Shown piece by piece: positions 43,177 through 52,432 of a DNA stretch of 64,000 bases. Location: the NCBI RefSeq assembly GCF_900101475.1, contig NZ_FMZV01000012.1, forward strand, positions 62,001 to 126,000, written 5' to 3'. The DNA comes from Ruegeria marina. Lineage in GTDB: Bacteria; Pseudomonadota; Alphaproteobacteria; Rhodobacterales; Rhodobacteraceae. A program made the translations under genes and the position numbers. The notes under the pieces were generated by a model. The model had not been told where the DNA came from. It saw only the letters and a program-made list of their open reading frames with translations, and searched no databases. Positions within the stretch are counted from its first letter, which is position 1, and each line of letters starts with the position of its first letter.

Positions 43177-44283
43177 ATGGCCCAGGGGTTCTCGCTCAAG
43201 GATCAGCTGTTCAACGCGGAAAAGGTCGGCTATCTCGCCGGCCTTTTCGACGGGCCGAAGTTCGACGGCGCGGTTTTCCGTGCGCGGGTGATGCAGCGCC
43301 TGCCGGAGCTGGAGCTGAAACAGCGTATCGACTGGATCGCGGAATGCCTGTCCGAGACCCTGCCGGGGGCGCTGCCGCAGGTCGCGCCCGCGATCCTGCG
43401 TGCCCTGCCGCCGCCGCTCGACCCCAGCCGGACGGACGATGATTTCGGCGATTTCATCTTCGCGCCGCTCGGGGAATGGGTGGCGGTTGCGGGAATCGAA
43501 CACCCCGAACCGGCGCTCGACCTGCTGGCGGAACTGACCCAACGGTTTTCCATGGAATGGGCGATCCGCCCGTTCCTGAACCGCTGGCCCGATCTGGTGC
43601 TGGCGCGAATGCGGGACTGGTGCGACCATGACAGCTATCACGTGCGCCGGCTGGTCAGCGAGGGCACCCGCCCGCGGCTGCCCTGGGGCGCGGGCATCGC
43701 GCTGCCGCTCGATGCCGCGCTGCCGCTGCTCGACCGGCTGCACGCCGATCCCACCCGCTATGTCACCCGCTCGGTCGCCAACCATCTGAACGACATCGCG
43801 AAAAAGGACCCGGACCTGGTGCTTGAGCGGCTCGCGGCCTGGCGCGAGGCCGGGCGGCAGAGCGCGGCAGAGCGGGACTGGATCACCGCGCACGCGCTGC
43901 GCGGGCTGGTCAAGGCGGGCCACCCGGGCGCGATGTCCATGCTGGGATATGACCCCGAGGCGCCTGTCACGGTCACGCTGGACCTGCCGGGGCGCGCCCG
44001 CATCGGTGACGAACTGGCTCTGGGCGTGGTGCTGGAAGGGAAACCGGGCCTGCCGGTGCTGGTCGATTACATCGTGCATTTCCAGCGTCCCGGGGGCAAG
44101 GTATCGGCCCGGGTGCACAAGCTGAAACAGGCGCGGCTGACCGGCGGTCGGCTGCGGCTGGACAAACGCCACAGGCTGAAGGGCGACGCCACCACATTCA
44201 CCCTCGTGCCCGGCCCGCACCGGGTCGAGATCCAGGTGAACGGCCGGGTGCGCGCCACTGGCAGTTTCGATCTGGAGGGGTAG
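43177..44283 (+). CDS. AlkD-like DNA alkylation repair protein with C-terminal beta domain
   Basis: A 368-residue protein. Residues 1-255 are HEAT-like helical repeats of the DNA alkylation repair (AlkD/AlkC) family (MEWAIRPFLNRWPDLVLARMRDWCDHDSYHVRRLVSEGTRPRLPW; VANHLNDIAKKDPDLVLERL). In AlkC/AlkD the domain holds positively charged DNA and excises alkylpurines. Residues 265-368 are a beta-rich, Ig-like extension (VTVTLDLPGRARIGDELALGVVLEGK), as in AlkC-type members. It follows the atypical SDR by three bases. Confidence 0.82.
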   Translation: MAQGFSLKDQLFNAEKVGYLAGLFDGPKFDGAVFRARVMQRLPELELKQRIDWIAECLSETLPGALPQVAPAILRALPPPLDPSRTDDDFGDFIFAPLGEWVAVAGIEHPEPALDLLAELTQRFSMEWAIRPFLNRWPDLVLARMRDWCDHDSYHVRRLVSEGTRPRLPWGAGIALPLDAALPLLDRLHADPTRYVTRSVANHLNDIAKKDPDLVLERLAAWREAGRQSAAERDWITAHALRGLVKAGHPGAMSMLGYDPEAPVTVTLDLPGRARIGDELALGVVLEGKPGLPVLVDYIVHFQRPGGKVSARVHKLKQARLTGGRLRLDKRHRLKGDATTFTLVPGPHRVEIQVNGRVRATGSFDLEG

Positions 44284-44355
44284 GGCGGGGGCGCTGCCCC
44301 GTCTGACAAAATTCGTCGAATTTTGTCGCCTCCCCCTGAGTATCTGAAAAAGATG
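44284..44355 (+). repeat. GGAGTATTT-family copy 5 with the AAAATTCG palindrome inside
   Basis: GGGGGCGCTGCCCC is followed by the perfect palindrome GACAAAATTCG-T-CGAATTTTGTC at 44305-44327 and then the degenerate core CTGAGTATCTGAAAAAGATG followed by AAG. Both repeat families thus meet here, behind the AlkD-like gene. Confidence 0.75.
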
Positions 44356-44528
44356 AAGGACCAGTCGCACTTTTTGACAGACCGCTCGCGGGGGCGGCGG
44401 CGCTGCGCCATTCACGGGGCCTGCTGTCGGGGGGGCAGCACGGGTGCCTTGCGCTGCGGGGACGGGGTTGCTATCCCCGGCCTGAACTCCCGACCAAAAG
44501 GCTTGGGATAGGCAGCGAGGCCCGACAG

Positions 44529-45638
44529 GTGACGGCAGGACAGACCCCTCCGCGGCTCGAGATCCGCAATCTGGTGCGCGTGTTCGACGGGCAGCGGGTG
44601 GTCGACGACGTGTCGCTGACCATCCGGGCCGGGCAGGTGACCTGCCTGCTGGGGCCGTCGGGCTGCGGCAAGTCCACCACGCTCAGGATGATCGCCGGGG
44701 TCGAGATGCAGGACAGCGGCGAGATCCATGTCGATGGCAAGCTGATCTGCGACACCATGTTCCGGGTCCCGCCCGAACGGCGCGAGATCGGGCTGATGTT
44801 CCAGGATTTCGCATTGTTTCCCCATCTCAGCGTGGCGGGCAACGTGGCGTTCGGCCTGAAGGGCAGCCGCGAGGAAAAGCAGGTGCGTGTCGAGGAGTTG
44901 CTGGCGCGCGTGTCGCTGTCGCGCCATATCGACAGCTATCCGCACCAGCTCTCGGGCGGTGAACAGCAGCGGGTGGCCTTGGCCCGTGCCCTGGCGCCGC
45001 GGCCGCGGATCATGCTGATGGACGAGCCGTTCTCGGGTCTCGACAACCGGCTGCGCGACGGCATCCGCGACGACACCCTGGCGCTTCTGAAGGAAGAAGA
45101 TGCTGCCGTCCTGCTGGTTACGCACGAGCCGGAAGAGGCGATGCGCATGGCCGACGAGATCGCGCTGATGCGCGACGGGCGGATCGTGCAACAGGGCGCG
45201 CCCTACAACGTCTATACCCGTCCCGTGGACAAGGCCGCGGTTGCTTTCTTCAGCGATATCAATACGCTCAGGGCGCAAGTCAACGGTGCTCTGGCCGCCA
45301 CACCCTTTGGCCAGTTCCTGGCGCCCGGCGTCCCCGACGGAACCGATGTCGAGATCGTGTTCCGACCCCAGCATGTGAAGCTCGACTTCGACCGGGGCGG
45401 CCGGGGGCCGTTGCCGACACCCTCGGACGGGGTCGCCGCGCGGGGGATGGTCGAACGGGCGCGTTTCCTGGGCAGCGAGAGCCTGGTCGAGTTCCGGATG
45501 GATTTCGACGGTTCGATGCTGAAGGCCACTGTGCCCAACGTGTTCATTCCCGAACCAGGCCGGGTGATGTGGCTGACCATCAGGCGCGACCGATGCTTCG
45601 TGTTCCCTGCCCGCCCTGCGGAACGACAAAGACTCTGA
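44529..45638 (+). CDS. FbpC-type ABC transporter ATP-binding protein (orphan)
   Basis: A 369-residue ATPase, GTG start. Walker [11 protein letters not shown] near residue 43, signature [15 protein letters not shown] near residue 137, Walker [13 protein letters not shown]; the C-terminal region (residues 245-350) is a TOBE-like regulatory domain ([10 protein letters not shown]). Sequence resembles ferric iron (FbpC/AfuC) importers. No periplasmic binding protein or permease is adjacent, so partners are encoded elsewhere. Its 3' end is about 150 bases before surE. Confidence 0.87.
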   Translation: MTAGQTPPRLEIRNLVRVFDGQRVVDDVSLTIRAGQVTCLLGPSGCGKSTTLRMIAGVEMQDSGEIHVDGKLICDTMFRVPPERREIGLMFQDFALFPHLSVAGNVAFGLKGSREEKQVRVEELLARVSLSRHIDSYPHQLSGGEQQRVALARALAPRPRIMLMDEPFSGLDNRLRDGIRDDTLALLKEEDAAVLLVTHEPEEAMRMADEIALMRDGRIVQQGAPYNVYTRPVDKAAVAFFSDINTLRAQVNGALAATPFGQFLAPGVPDGTDVEIVFRPQHVKLDFDRGGRGPLPTPSDGVAARGMVERARFLGSESLVEFRMDFDGSMLKATVPNVFIPEPGRVMWLTIRRDRCFVFPARPAERQRL

Positions 45639-45790
45639 GATTCTCCGGAAATTTCGGAAAATCGGTCTCTCCATTTCCGATCGCTGCGGTTTTGCAGCCA
45701 TCTGGTGCCCGAATGCCGCATATCCGGAGGCCGGCAAGCTTGCCGCGCGGGGAGCCCGCGTCTATCAAGGGCGAAACGGGGCAGGACGAC

Positions 45791-46573
45791 ATGCGTATTC
45801 TCATCACCAATGACGACGGCATCAACGCGCCGGGACTGGCGGCGCTCGAGGCAATGGCCGGCGAGCTTGCCGGGCCGGAGGGAGAGGTCTGGGTGGTTGC
45901 GCCGGCCTTTGAGCAATCCGGTGTCGGCCATTGCATCAGCTACACTCATCCGATGCTGATCGCCAAGCTCGGCGAACGGCGTTTCGCGACCGAAGGCAGC
46001 CCCGCCGACTGCGTGTTGGCGGGCCTGCATGATGTGATGAAGGACGCGCCCCCCGATCTCGTGCTGTCGGGGGTGAACCGCGGCAACAACTCGGCCGAGA
46101 ACGCGCTCTATTCCGGCACGCTGGGCGGCGCGATGGAGGCCGCGCTCCAGGGTCTGCCCGCCATCGCGCTTTCGCAATACTTCGGCCCGCGCAACTATGG
46201 CCGCGACGATCCGTTCGAGATCGCCCACAGCCATGGCGCCGATGTGATCCGCCGTATCCTTGCGGCCTGGCCGCAGGAGCGGCCCGACTACCGGCTGTTC
46301 TTCAATGTCAACTTCCCGCCGGTCCCCGCGGCCGAGGTCAAGGGGACAAGGGTGGTGCGCCAGGGCTTCCGCCTTGGCTCGCGCTATGCGGTCGAGCCGC
46401 ACCTGTCGCCCTCGGGCAAGCGTTTCCTTTGGATCAAGGGCGGCGACCAGCAGGCCCATACCGCTCCGGATACCGATGCCGCCGTCAATCTGGACGGGTT
46501 TATCTCGGTCACGCCCATGCGCGCGGACCTGACCGCCGAGGACACGCTGGAGGCATTGCAGGCGACCCTATGA
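45791..46573 (+). CDS. surE: 5'/3'-Nucleotidase SurE
   Basis: A 260-residue phosphatase. Metal-binding NDDG at residues 7-10, the motif [25 protein letters not shown] near residue 95, and NVNFPP near residue 175. It dephosphorylates nucleoside monophosphates and is needed for stationary-phase survival in E. coli. The ATG at 45791 starts the classical [10 protein letters not shown]; the frame before it is non-coding. Overlaps pcm by four bases in ATGA. Confidence 0.96.
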   Translation: MRILITNDDGINAPGLAALEAMAGELAGPEGEVWVVAPAFEQSGVGHCISYTHPMLIAKLGERRFATEGSPADCVLAGLHDVMKDAPPDLVLSGVNRGNNSAENALYSGTLGGAMEAALQGLPAIALSQYFGPRNYGRDDPFEIAHSHGADVIRRILAAWPQERPDYRLFFNVNFPPVPAAEVKGTRVVRQGFRLGSRYAVEPHLSPSGKRFLWIKGGDQQAHTAPDTDAAVNLDGFISVTPMRADLTAEDTLEALQATL

Positions 46574-47217
46574 GCGGACCCGACGCCGAAACCAAGATGC
46601 AGTTCCTGTTCGCGCTCCGCTCCAAGGGGGTGACCGACCGGCACGTGCTGGCGGCGATGGAAGAGGTCGACCGTGGCCTCTTTGTGCGCGGGCTGTTCGC
46701 CGAGCGCGCTTACGAGGATATGCCGCTGCCCATCGCCTGTGGACAGACCATCAGCCAGCCCTCGGTGGTCGGTCTGATGACCCAGGCGCTGGAGGTCAAT
46801 CCGCGCGACAAGGTGCTCGAGGTCGGCACCGGCTCGGGCTACCAGGCGGCGATCCTGGCAAAGCTGGCGCGCCGGGTCTACACCGTAGACCGCCACGCCC
46901 GCCTGGTGCGCGAGGCGCAGGCGCTGTTCCAGCGCCTGCAACTTGTCAATATCACTACCATGACCACGGACGGATCGTTTGGCCTTCCCGACCAGGCGCC
47001 CTTCGACCGCATCATCGTCACCGCCGCCGCCGAAGACGCGCCCGGACCGCTCTTGGCGCAACTGAAGATCGGGGGTATCATGGTCCTGCCCGTCGGCCAG
47101 TCGGACACGGTGCAGACCCTGATCCGGGTACGCCGTCACGAAACCGGTTTCGATTATGACGAATTGCGCCCGGTCCGTTTCGTCCCGCTGCTCGAAGGGC
47201 TGGGCAAGGAAGGCTGA
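46570..47217 (+). CDS. pcm: Protein-L-isoaspartate O-methyltransferase
   Basis: A 215-residue SAM methyltransferase repairing isoaspartyl residues. Signature [25 protein letters not shown] near residue 50 and the SAM-binding [19 protein letters not shown] near residue 83. Length and order are standard. It is coupled to surE (ATGA) and followed by nlpD after 67 bases, giving the conserved surE-pcm-nlpD order of proteobacteria (in gammaproteobacteria followed by rpoS). Confidence 0.96.
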   Translation: MSGPDAETKMQFLFALRSKGVTDRHVLAAMEEVDRGLFVRGLFAERAYEDMPLPIACGQTISQPSVVGLMTQALEVNPRDKVLEVGTGSGYQAAILAKLARRVYTVDRHARLVREAQALFQRLQLVNITTMTTDGSFGLPDQAPFDRIIVTAAAEDAPGPLLAQLKIGGIMVLPVGQSDTVQTLIRVRRHETGFDYDELRPVRFVPLLEGLGKEG

Positions 47218-47284
47218 AACGCCCGGGCCCCGGTTATGTCGCGAACCCCCGGACCACATGGGGGACAGCATTGAGGATAATGAG

Positions 47285-48460
47285 ATGAGTGTTCCGTTCC
47301 GCCCCCTGATCCGTCCGGCCCTGGCCTGTGCCGCGCTGGCGTTGCTTGCCGCCTGTGAAGAGCCGCTCGACTATGACCTGCGCGGCCAGATCGGCGCCTT
47401 CAACACCACCGAGGCGGCGCAGGCCGCCAAGACCGCGCCGCGCCCCAGACCCGATGCGCGCGGGGTGATTTCCTATCCCAACTACCAGGTGGCAGTAGCC
47501 CGGCGCGGCGACACAGTGACCTCGCTGGCTGATCGGGTCGGTCTGCCTTCGGGCGAACTGGCGCGGTTCAACGGCCTGCAACCGAACGACGGCCTGCGCG
47601 AGGGCGAGGTGCTGGCGCTGCCGCGCCGTGTGGCAGAACCTGCGGCACAGGGCGGCAATGTCGATATCGCGACGCTTGCCGGCAGCGCCATCGACCAGGC
47701 CCCCGACACCACGCCGGTCGAGACCACCACGCTGGAACCTTCGGGGCCCGCAGCGGCCGCTCCCGCGAAACCCAGCCGCACGGAACCGGTACGACACAAG
47801 GTGACGCGCGGCGAAACCGCCTACACGATCTCGCGCCTCTACCAGGTGCCGGTCAACGCGCTGGCCGAATGGAACGGGCTCGGCTCCGATTTCGCGATCC
47901 GCGAAGGCCAGTACCTGCTGATCCCGGTCAAGGACCAGCCCGCGCCCAGGACGCAGAGCGCTGCGGCGACCGGCGCCGCGACCACCGCGCCCGGAGTCGG
48001 CTCGCCCACGCCGATGCCGCCCAGCGCCACGAAACCGCTGCCCGACGAGAAAGTCGCCGCAGTCGCCCCGGCTGTCCCCGACGTCTCTGTCGGCGCGCCC
48101 TCGGGCAGCACCTCGCAACTGGCCTTCCCGGTGAAGGGCAAGATCGTACGGCCCTATTCCAAGGGCAAGAACGACGGGATCGACATCGCGGGCGCGCCCG
48201 GCAGTGCCGTCAGCGCCGCCGAAGCGGGCACCGTCGCGGCGATCACCGCGGATGCCGACCAGGTGCCGATCGTGGTGATCCGTCATCAGGACAACCTGCT
48301 GACGGTCTATGCCAATGTGGACGGCATCGAGGTGAACAAGGGTGACACCGTCAAACGCGGCCAGAAGATCGCCCGGCTGCGCGACGGCGACAATGCCTAT
48401 GTGCATTTCGAGGTGCGCAAGGGATTCGACAGCTACGATCCCGAACCCTATCTGAAATGA
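47285..48460 (+). CDS. nlpD: NlpD-like lipoprotein with two LysM and a degenerate M23 domain
   Basis: A 391-residue lipoprotein: lipobox LALLAAC near residue 20, LysM at about residues 60-110 (YQVAVARRGDTVTSLADRVGLPSG) and again at about residues 165-215 (HKVTRGETAYTISRLYQVP). The C-terminal LytM/M23 domain (from about 290) keeps the fold (GIDIAGAPGSAVSAAEAGTV; NLLTVYANVDG; YVHFEVRKGF), but the first metal histidine (H-x-x-x-D) and the HxH motif are replaced, so it is probably an amidase activator like E. coli NlpD, not a peptidase. Septum and cell separation are the expected role. Confidence 0.92.
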   Translation: MSVPFRPLIRPALACAALALLAACEEPLDYDLRGQIGAFNTTEAAQAAKTAPRPRPDARGVISYPNYQVAVARRGDTVTSLADRVGLPSGELARFNGLQPNDGLREGEVLALPRRVAEPAAQGGNVDIATLAGSAIDQAPDTTPVETTTLEPSGPAAAAPAKPSRTEPVRHKVTRGETAYTISRLYQVPVNALAEWNGLGSDFAIREGQYLLIPVKDQPAPRTQSAAATGAATTAPGVGSPTPMPPSATKPLPDEKVAAVAPAVPDVSVGAPSGSTSQLAFPVKGKIVRPYSKGKNDGIDIAGAPGSAVSAAEAGTVAAITADADQVPIVVIRHQDNLLTVYANVDGIEVNKGDTVKRGQKIARLRDGDNAYVHFEVRKGFDSYDPEPYLK

Positions 48461-48480
48461 ACATTACGGACCTTTGGTCC

Positions 48481-48545
48481 GTGCCTCCGGCGGGAGTATT
48501 TCGAACCAGAAAGAAGCGAAAACGCGACAGGGGCAGCGCCCCCTG
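48481..48545 (+). repeat. GGAGTATTT-family intergenic repeat, copy 6
   Basis: CGGGAGTATTTCGAACCAGA followed by AAGAAGC, then a GGGGCAGCGCCCC hairpin, between convergent nlpD and the WYL regulator. Confidence 0.75.
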
Positions 48546-48551
48546 ACCGCG

Positions 48552-49217
48552 TCAGGGCACGTAGTCGGCGAGGGTCTTTCCCGGCTCGTCGCGAAAGAGT
48601 TCCGGCATGGGGGTGACCGTCTCGATCAGGTCGATGCGGAATATCCGGAAGGCTTCGCGCAGCTCGCACCAGGCGGTCAGGGTCCATGACCGCCCCCAGT
48701 ATTCCATGTGCAGGGGTCTGACGGTGCGCTCGGTCGGCACCCCGTCGATACGCCGATAGCGCAGCCGCAGTTTCTGGCGCGCCTTGATCGCGGCCCGGAT
48801 CGGCGGCATATGCGCAAGACCTCGGGCGGCGTCGGCGAAGGGGTATACCGCGAATTTCCAGGCCTCCGTTTCCGCCACGGTCCGGATGGGAAGCACCGCG
48901 TCGATCTTGTCCGCCAGTGTTTGCGCGGCCGCCTTCAGTTCGGGATCCTCCGCCTCGGCCACGATCGCCATCCCCAGGTTCAGCGCCTCCAGTTCGGCGG
49001 TCGTCAGGTTCAGCGGCGGCAAGGTGATCTGTTCGCGCACCATGTAGCCGACGCCGCGTTCGCCCTCGACCGGGATGCCCGAGGCGGCCAGCGTGTCCAT
49101 GTCGCGATAAATGGTGCGGACCGACACCTGAAGCCGGTCCGCGATGTCCTGTGCGCGATGCAGCTTGCCGTCCCGCAGGATCCTGATGATGTCAAACAGG
49201 CGGTCGGTGCGGCGCAT
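48552..49217 (-). CDS. YafY-like regulator with HTH_11 and WYL domains
   Basis: A 221-residue transcription factor. N-terminal winged helix-turn-helix (MRRTDRLFDIIRILRDGKLHRAQDIADRLQVSVRTIYRDMDTLAASG), a linker, then a WYL domain from about residue 135 (LRLRYRRIDGVPTERTVRPLHMEYWGRSWTLTAWCELREAFR). WYL domains bind small ligands or nucleic acid. Usually divergent from a glyoxalase-like gene it controls; here the divergent neighbour is tatA. A strong palindrome lies 105 bases upstream. Confidence 0.88.
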   Translation of the reverse strand: MRRTDRLFDIIRILRDGKLHRAQDIADRLQVSVRTIYRDMDTLAASGIPVEGERGVGYMVREQITLPPLNLTTAELEALNLGMAIVAEAEDPELKAAAQTLADKIDAVLPIRTVAETEAWKFAVYPFADAARGLAHMPPIRAAIKARQKLRLRYRRIDGVPTERTVRPLHMEYWGRSWTLTAWCELREAFRIFRIDLIETVTPMPELFRDEPGKTLADYVP

Positions 49218-49321
49218 GGCTCAGTCTCCGCACCGGCCTGCCTGCTCGTCAACCGGGTCCGACCCTTTGATCCGGGGCATGGGGTTTCCTCCGTCCGTGT
49301 TGCGGCATGCGCCATCACTAA

Positions 49322-49339
49322 CTGACATTAAATTGTCAG
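49322..49339. promoter_or_regulatory. Palindromic operator CTGACA-TTAAAT-TGTCAG
   Basis: A perfect six-base inverted repeat with a six-base AT-rich centre in the 279-base gap between the WYL regulator and tatA. TGACA/TGTCA half-sites are the sort bound by HTH_11-WYL proteins, so autoregulation is plausible. Nothing else is recognised in the gap. Confidence 0.5.
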
Positions 49340-49496
49340 GAGGGGCAAGCCTCCTCGGCAAAATCGGGAAATTTGCCGGGATCGGGGGCGCCGCGCGGCA
49401 GCTGCCTCTTTGCGGCCGCCCGTCCGCCCGCTAGACCCGGAGCCAGACATGTTCCCGGATGCGGCATGCGTCCGATGACGACAAAGGAGACCTTCC

Positions 49497-49712
49497 ATGC
49501 TCAACAACATCGGCCTTCCCGGCCTTCTGCTCATCGCCGTCGTGGTCCTCGTGCTGTTCGGCCGCGGCAAGATCAGCTCGCTCATGGGCGAGGTCGGCAA
49601 GGGCATCACCGCCTTCAAGAAGGGCGTCAGCGACGGCACCAAGGAGCTTGAGGAAGACGCGGCGCAGACGGCCAAGGACGTCACCCCCGAGACCGACAAG
49701 GACAAGGCGTAA
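49497..49712 (+). CDS. tatA: Twin-arginine translocase subunit TatA
   Basis: A 71-residue protein with one N-terminal transmembrane helix ([18 protein letters not shown]), the hinge [17 protein letters not shown] and an amphipathic helix followed by an acidic tail, the standard TatA form. It would form the pore oligomer for folded proteins. AAAGGAGA precedes the ATG. Six bases separate it from tatB. Confidence 0.95.
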   Translation: MLNNIGLPGLLLIAVVVLVLFGRGKISSLMGEVGKGITAFKKGVSDGTKELEEDAAQTAKDVTPETDKDKA

Positions 49713-49718
49713 CCGCAT

Positions 49719-50177
49719 ATGTTCGATCTGGGCTGGAGCGAGCTTCTGGTGATCGGCGTCGTGGCGCTGATCGTCGTGGGACCCAAGGACCTGCCCGTGC
49801 TGTTTCGCAATGTCGGGCGCTGGGTCGGCAAGGCCCGGGGGCTGGCGCGCGAATTCAGCCGGGCGATGAATGACGCCGCCGATGAGGCGGGGGTCAAGGA
49901 TATCGCCAAGGGAATCAAGACCGCCACCAACCCGGTGGATTCGGCCCTGGACGGAGTGCGCAAGGCCGCCAGCGACCTGCGCACCGGCATTGACCCGACC
50001 AAGTACGACCCCGGCAGCGCGACCGGCAAGCTGGCCTCCGAGCGCGCCGAGCAGGCCAAGAAGATCCAGGCCGCCACGGCCCGCGTCGCGGCCGAGCGGC
50101 GCCTGCGCGAGGCCACGGCCGAGCTTGAAAAGGCCAGGGAGGCCGAGGCCGCGCTGAAACCCGGAACCGAGACATGA
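49719..50177 (+). CDS. tatB: Twin-arginine translocase subunit TatB
   Basis: A 152-residue protein starting [26 protein letters not shown], the TatB signature with its conserved glutamate and GPKDLP hinge. An amphipathic helix ([19 protein letters not shown]) and a long charged coiled coil (residues 105-150, rich in Ala/Glu/Arg) follow. TatB with TatC recognises twin-arginine signal peptides. The stop overlaps the tatC start in ATGA. Confidence 0.95.
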   Translation: MFDLGWSELLVIGVVALIVVGPKDLPVLFRNVGRWVGKARGLAREFSRAMNDAADEAGVKDIAKGIKTATNPVDSALDGVRKAASDLRTGIDPTKYDPGSATGKLASERAEQAKKIQAATARVAAERRLREATAELEKAREAEAALKPGTET

Positions 50178-51103
50178 GCAAGACCGACGAGATCGACGAC
50201 ACTTCCGCCCCGCTGATCGAGCATCTGGCCGAGTTGCGCACCCGGCTTATCCGCGCGGTCATGGCCTTTATCGTGGGGATCGTGCTGGCCTTTGTCGTGG
50301 CCGAGCCGATCCTCCAGTTCCTGCTGGCGCCCATCGAGGCGACATTGCGCGACCTGGGCGACCCGTCGCCCACGCTGCAATACACCTCGCCGCAGGAATA
50401 CCTGTTCACCCTGTTCCGCATCTCGATGGTGTTCGGTTTCGCGCTGTCCTTTCCGGTGATCGGCTACCAGCTCTGGCGCTTTGTCGCGCCCGGGCTCTAC
50501 CGCTCGGAAAAGGGCGCGTTCCTGCCCTTCCTGATTGCCTCGCCCTTCATGTTCCTTCTGGGCGCGGCATTTGCGCAATTCGTGGTCACACCGCTGGCGA
50601 TGCAGTTCTTCCTGGGCTTTGCCGATGTCAGCTCGATCTTTGCCAACCTCTTGTCGGGGGCGGCGGGGGAGGTGTCCACAGACGTGGCGGTGGTTCCCGA
50701 AACCTCCGAAGGGGTCAAGATCACCTTCTTCGGCAAGGTTAACGAATCACTCGACATCACGCTCAAGTTCATCATGGCCTTCGGCCTGTGCTTCCAGCTG
50801 CCCGTGTTGCTGACCCTGATGGGCAAGGCCGGGCTGGTCAGCGCCGAGGGGCTGGGCAGCGTGCGCAAATACGCGGTTGTGGCGATCCTGGTGCTGGCGG
50901 CACTGGTGACCCCGCCGGACGTGGTGACCCAGCTGATCCTCTTCGTGGTGGTCTACGGGCTTTACGAGATCTCGATCTTCCTGGTGGCCCGGGTCGAAAA
51001 GAAACGCGAGGCCCAGCTGCGCGCCGACGGCTACTATGACGACGAAGAGGAATTCGACGATCCGCTGATGGCCGAGTTCGACGAGGAAGAGGGCAAGTCC
51101 TGA
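50174..51103 (+). CDS. tatC: Twin-arginine translocase subunit TatC
   Basis: A 309-residue integral membrane protein with six helices. Conserved marks are [16 protein letters not shown] at the N terminus, [38 protein letters not shown] near residue 75 and [14 protein letters not shown] near residue 200. The periplasmic insert after residue 155 is longer than in E. coli, as in other alphaproteobacteria, and the C terminus is acidic. It is the signal-peptide receptor; coupled to tatB. Confidence 0.96.
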   Translation: MSKTDEIDDTSAPLIEHLAELRTRLIRAVMAFIVGIVLAFVVAEPILQFLLAPIEATLRDLGDPSPTLQYTSPQEYLFTLFRISMVFGFALSFPVIGYQLWRFVAPGLYRSEKGAFLPFLIASPFMFLLGAAFAQFVVTPLAMQFFLGFADVSSIFANLLSGAAGEVSTDVAVVPETSEGVKITFFGKVNESLDITLKFIMAFGLCFQLPVLLTLMGKAGLVSAEGLGSVRKYAVVAILVLAALVTPPDVVTQLILFVVVYGLYEISIFLVARVEKKREAQLRADGYYDDEEEFDDPLMAEFDEEEGKS

Positions 51104-51168
51104 TCTTCCAACCTTGGGTCTGATCAGGCGGCGCTCCGACGGGGCGCCGCTTGTCCTTTCAGACCGGC

Positions 51169-51900
51169 TCAGACCAGGCCGAACCGCAGCAGCAGCGCCC
51201 AGAGCAGCGGCAACAGCAGCGCGGTGGCCACCGCGTTCAGCCCCATGGCCAGCCCCGAAAACGCGCCCGCCGTCTCGTTCACCTGCAAGGCCCGCGCGGT
51301 GCCGATGCCGTGGCTGGCGGTCCCCATCGCCAACCCGCGCGCCTGCCAGTCGCGGATGCCGAGCAGGTTCAGCAGCATCGGCCCGAACATGGCCCCGAAT
51401 ATGCCGGTCACGATCACCAGTACCGCCGTCAGCGACGGCAGCCCGCCCAGTTCCTCGGCAATGGCCATCGCCACCGGCGCCGTCACCGATTTGGGCGCAA
51501 CCGAGGCCAGCAAGGCCCCCGATCCGCCCATCAGCCGGGTCACCGCCACCGCCGTCAGGATCGCGGTCAGCGACCCGCACAACAGGCTGACCGTGATCGC
51601 CAGCGCCGAGCGCTTGACCCGGTGCCATTGACGATAGAGCGGCACGGCAAGCGCCACCGTCGCCGGGCCCAGCAGGAAATGCACGAATTGCGCGCCTTGG
51701 AAATAGGTGGCGTAATCCGTTCCCGTCAGCACCAGCACCGCCACCACGATCAGCACCGCGCCCAGCACCGGGTTCAGGAACGGGCTGCGGCCGCCCCTTT
51801 CGAACAGCCAGCTTGCCGCCTGAAAGGCGACCAGCGTCAGCGTCAGGTGAAACAGTGGCGAGGCGCTGAGATAGACCCAGGTTTCGGCAAGACTACCCAT
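51169..51900 (-). CDS. lrgB: LrgB/CidB-family membrane protein
   Basis: A 243-residue polytopic protein matching LrgB: WLFERGGRSPFLNPVLGAVLIVVAVL, FLLGPATVALAVPLYRQW near residue 65, SVAPKSVTAPVAMAIAEELGG near residue 132, and ASHGIGTARALQ near residue 205. LrgAB/CidAB pairs affect autolysis in Gram-positive bacteria and act as pyruvate/glycolate carriers in others. It overlaps the lrgA gene by eight bases. Confidence 0.9.
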   Translation of the reverse strand: MGSLAETWVYLSASPLFHLTLTLVAFQAASWLFERGGRSPFLNPVLGAVLIVVAVLVLTGTDYATYFQGAQFVHFLLGPATVALAVPLYRQWHRVKRSALAITVSLLCGSLTAILTAVAVTRLMGGSGALLASVAPKSVTAPVAMAIAEELGGLPSLTAVLVIVTGIFGAMFGPMLLNLLGIRDWQARGLAMGTASHGIGTARALQVNETAGAFSGLAMGLNAVATALLLPLLWALLLRFGLV

Positions 51901-52243
51901 CGCGCTGCTCTCCCCGGCCCAGCCAGCGCATCAACAGCGCGGTCACCGCAATGGTGGCCAGCGTGCTGACGACAAGCGCCACCCCCAGCGGCACCAGCGC
52001 CTCGCCCAGGAGGCGGAAGTGCAGCATCACCCCGGTCCCCGCCGGCACGAACAGCAGCGACATCGCCCGCAGCAACCCGCCCGCCGTCTGTTCCAGCACC
52101 TCGGGCACCTCGCCCCGGATCATGAGCAGCGCGAACAGCGCCAGCATGCCCAGCACCGGCCCCGGGACCGGCAGGTTCAGCGCGCCCACCGCCAGTTCCC
52201 CGGCCAGTTGGCACACCAGTATCAATGTCAGGAACCCCAGCAT
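51893..52243 (-). CDS. lrgA: LrgA/CidA-family holin-like protein
   Basis: A 116-residue membrane protein with four helices and the family motifs LPVPGPVLGMLALFALL near residue 27 and LLFVPAGTGVMLHFRLLG near residue 65. A GTG one codon upstream is also possible; the ATG at 52243 has better spacing from GGAGG. Together with LrgB it forms a membrane complex. Divergent from the DUF815 ATPase; the two share a control region containing an 18-base direct repeat. Confidence 0.88.
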   Translation of the reverse strand: MLGFLTLILVCQLAGELAVGALNLPVPGPVLGMLALFALLMIRGEVPEVLEQTAGGLLRAMSLLFVPAGTGVMLHFRLLGEALVPLGVALVVSTLATIAVTALLMRWLGRGEQRDG

Positions 52244-52324
52244 CACGCCCTCCGCTTGCCCCGGCCTTGCAGAGTGTCAGCCCGATCCGCGCCGATCAAG
52301 CCGTCTCGCACCCTGTCCAATGCC

Positions 52325-52374
52325 GTACAAAACGGTCAATCCCGCCTTTGGGACCGGTACAAAACGGTCAATCC
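52325..52374. repeat. 18-base tandem direct repeat in the lrgA/DUF815 divergent region
   Basis: GTACAAAACGGTCAATCC occurs at 52325-52342 and again, identical, at 52357-52374, spaced 32 bases (three DNA turns). It is 82-131 bases upstream of lrgA and 59-108 upstream of DUF815, so it may bind a shared regulator. Confidence 0.7.
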
Positions 52375-52432
52375 GGCCCTTGCCGCGCCGCCGCGAACAT
52401 GGTTTCTGTGCCCGACCGCAGGGAGGAGAGAC

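Noticed and set aside
49218-49496. Missing glyoxalase-type gene next to the WYL regulator
   Set aside because: No open frame in the gap has a plausible start, length or domain; it is regulatory sequence.
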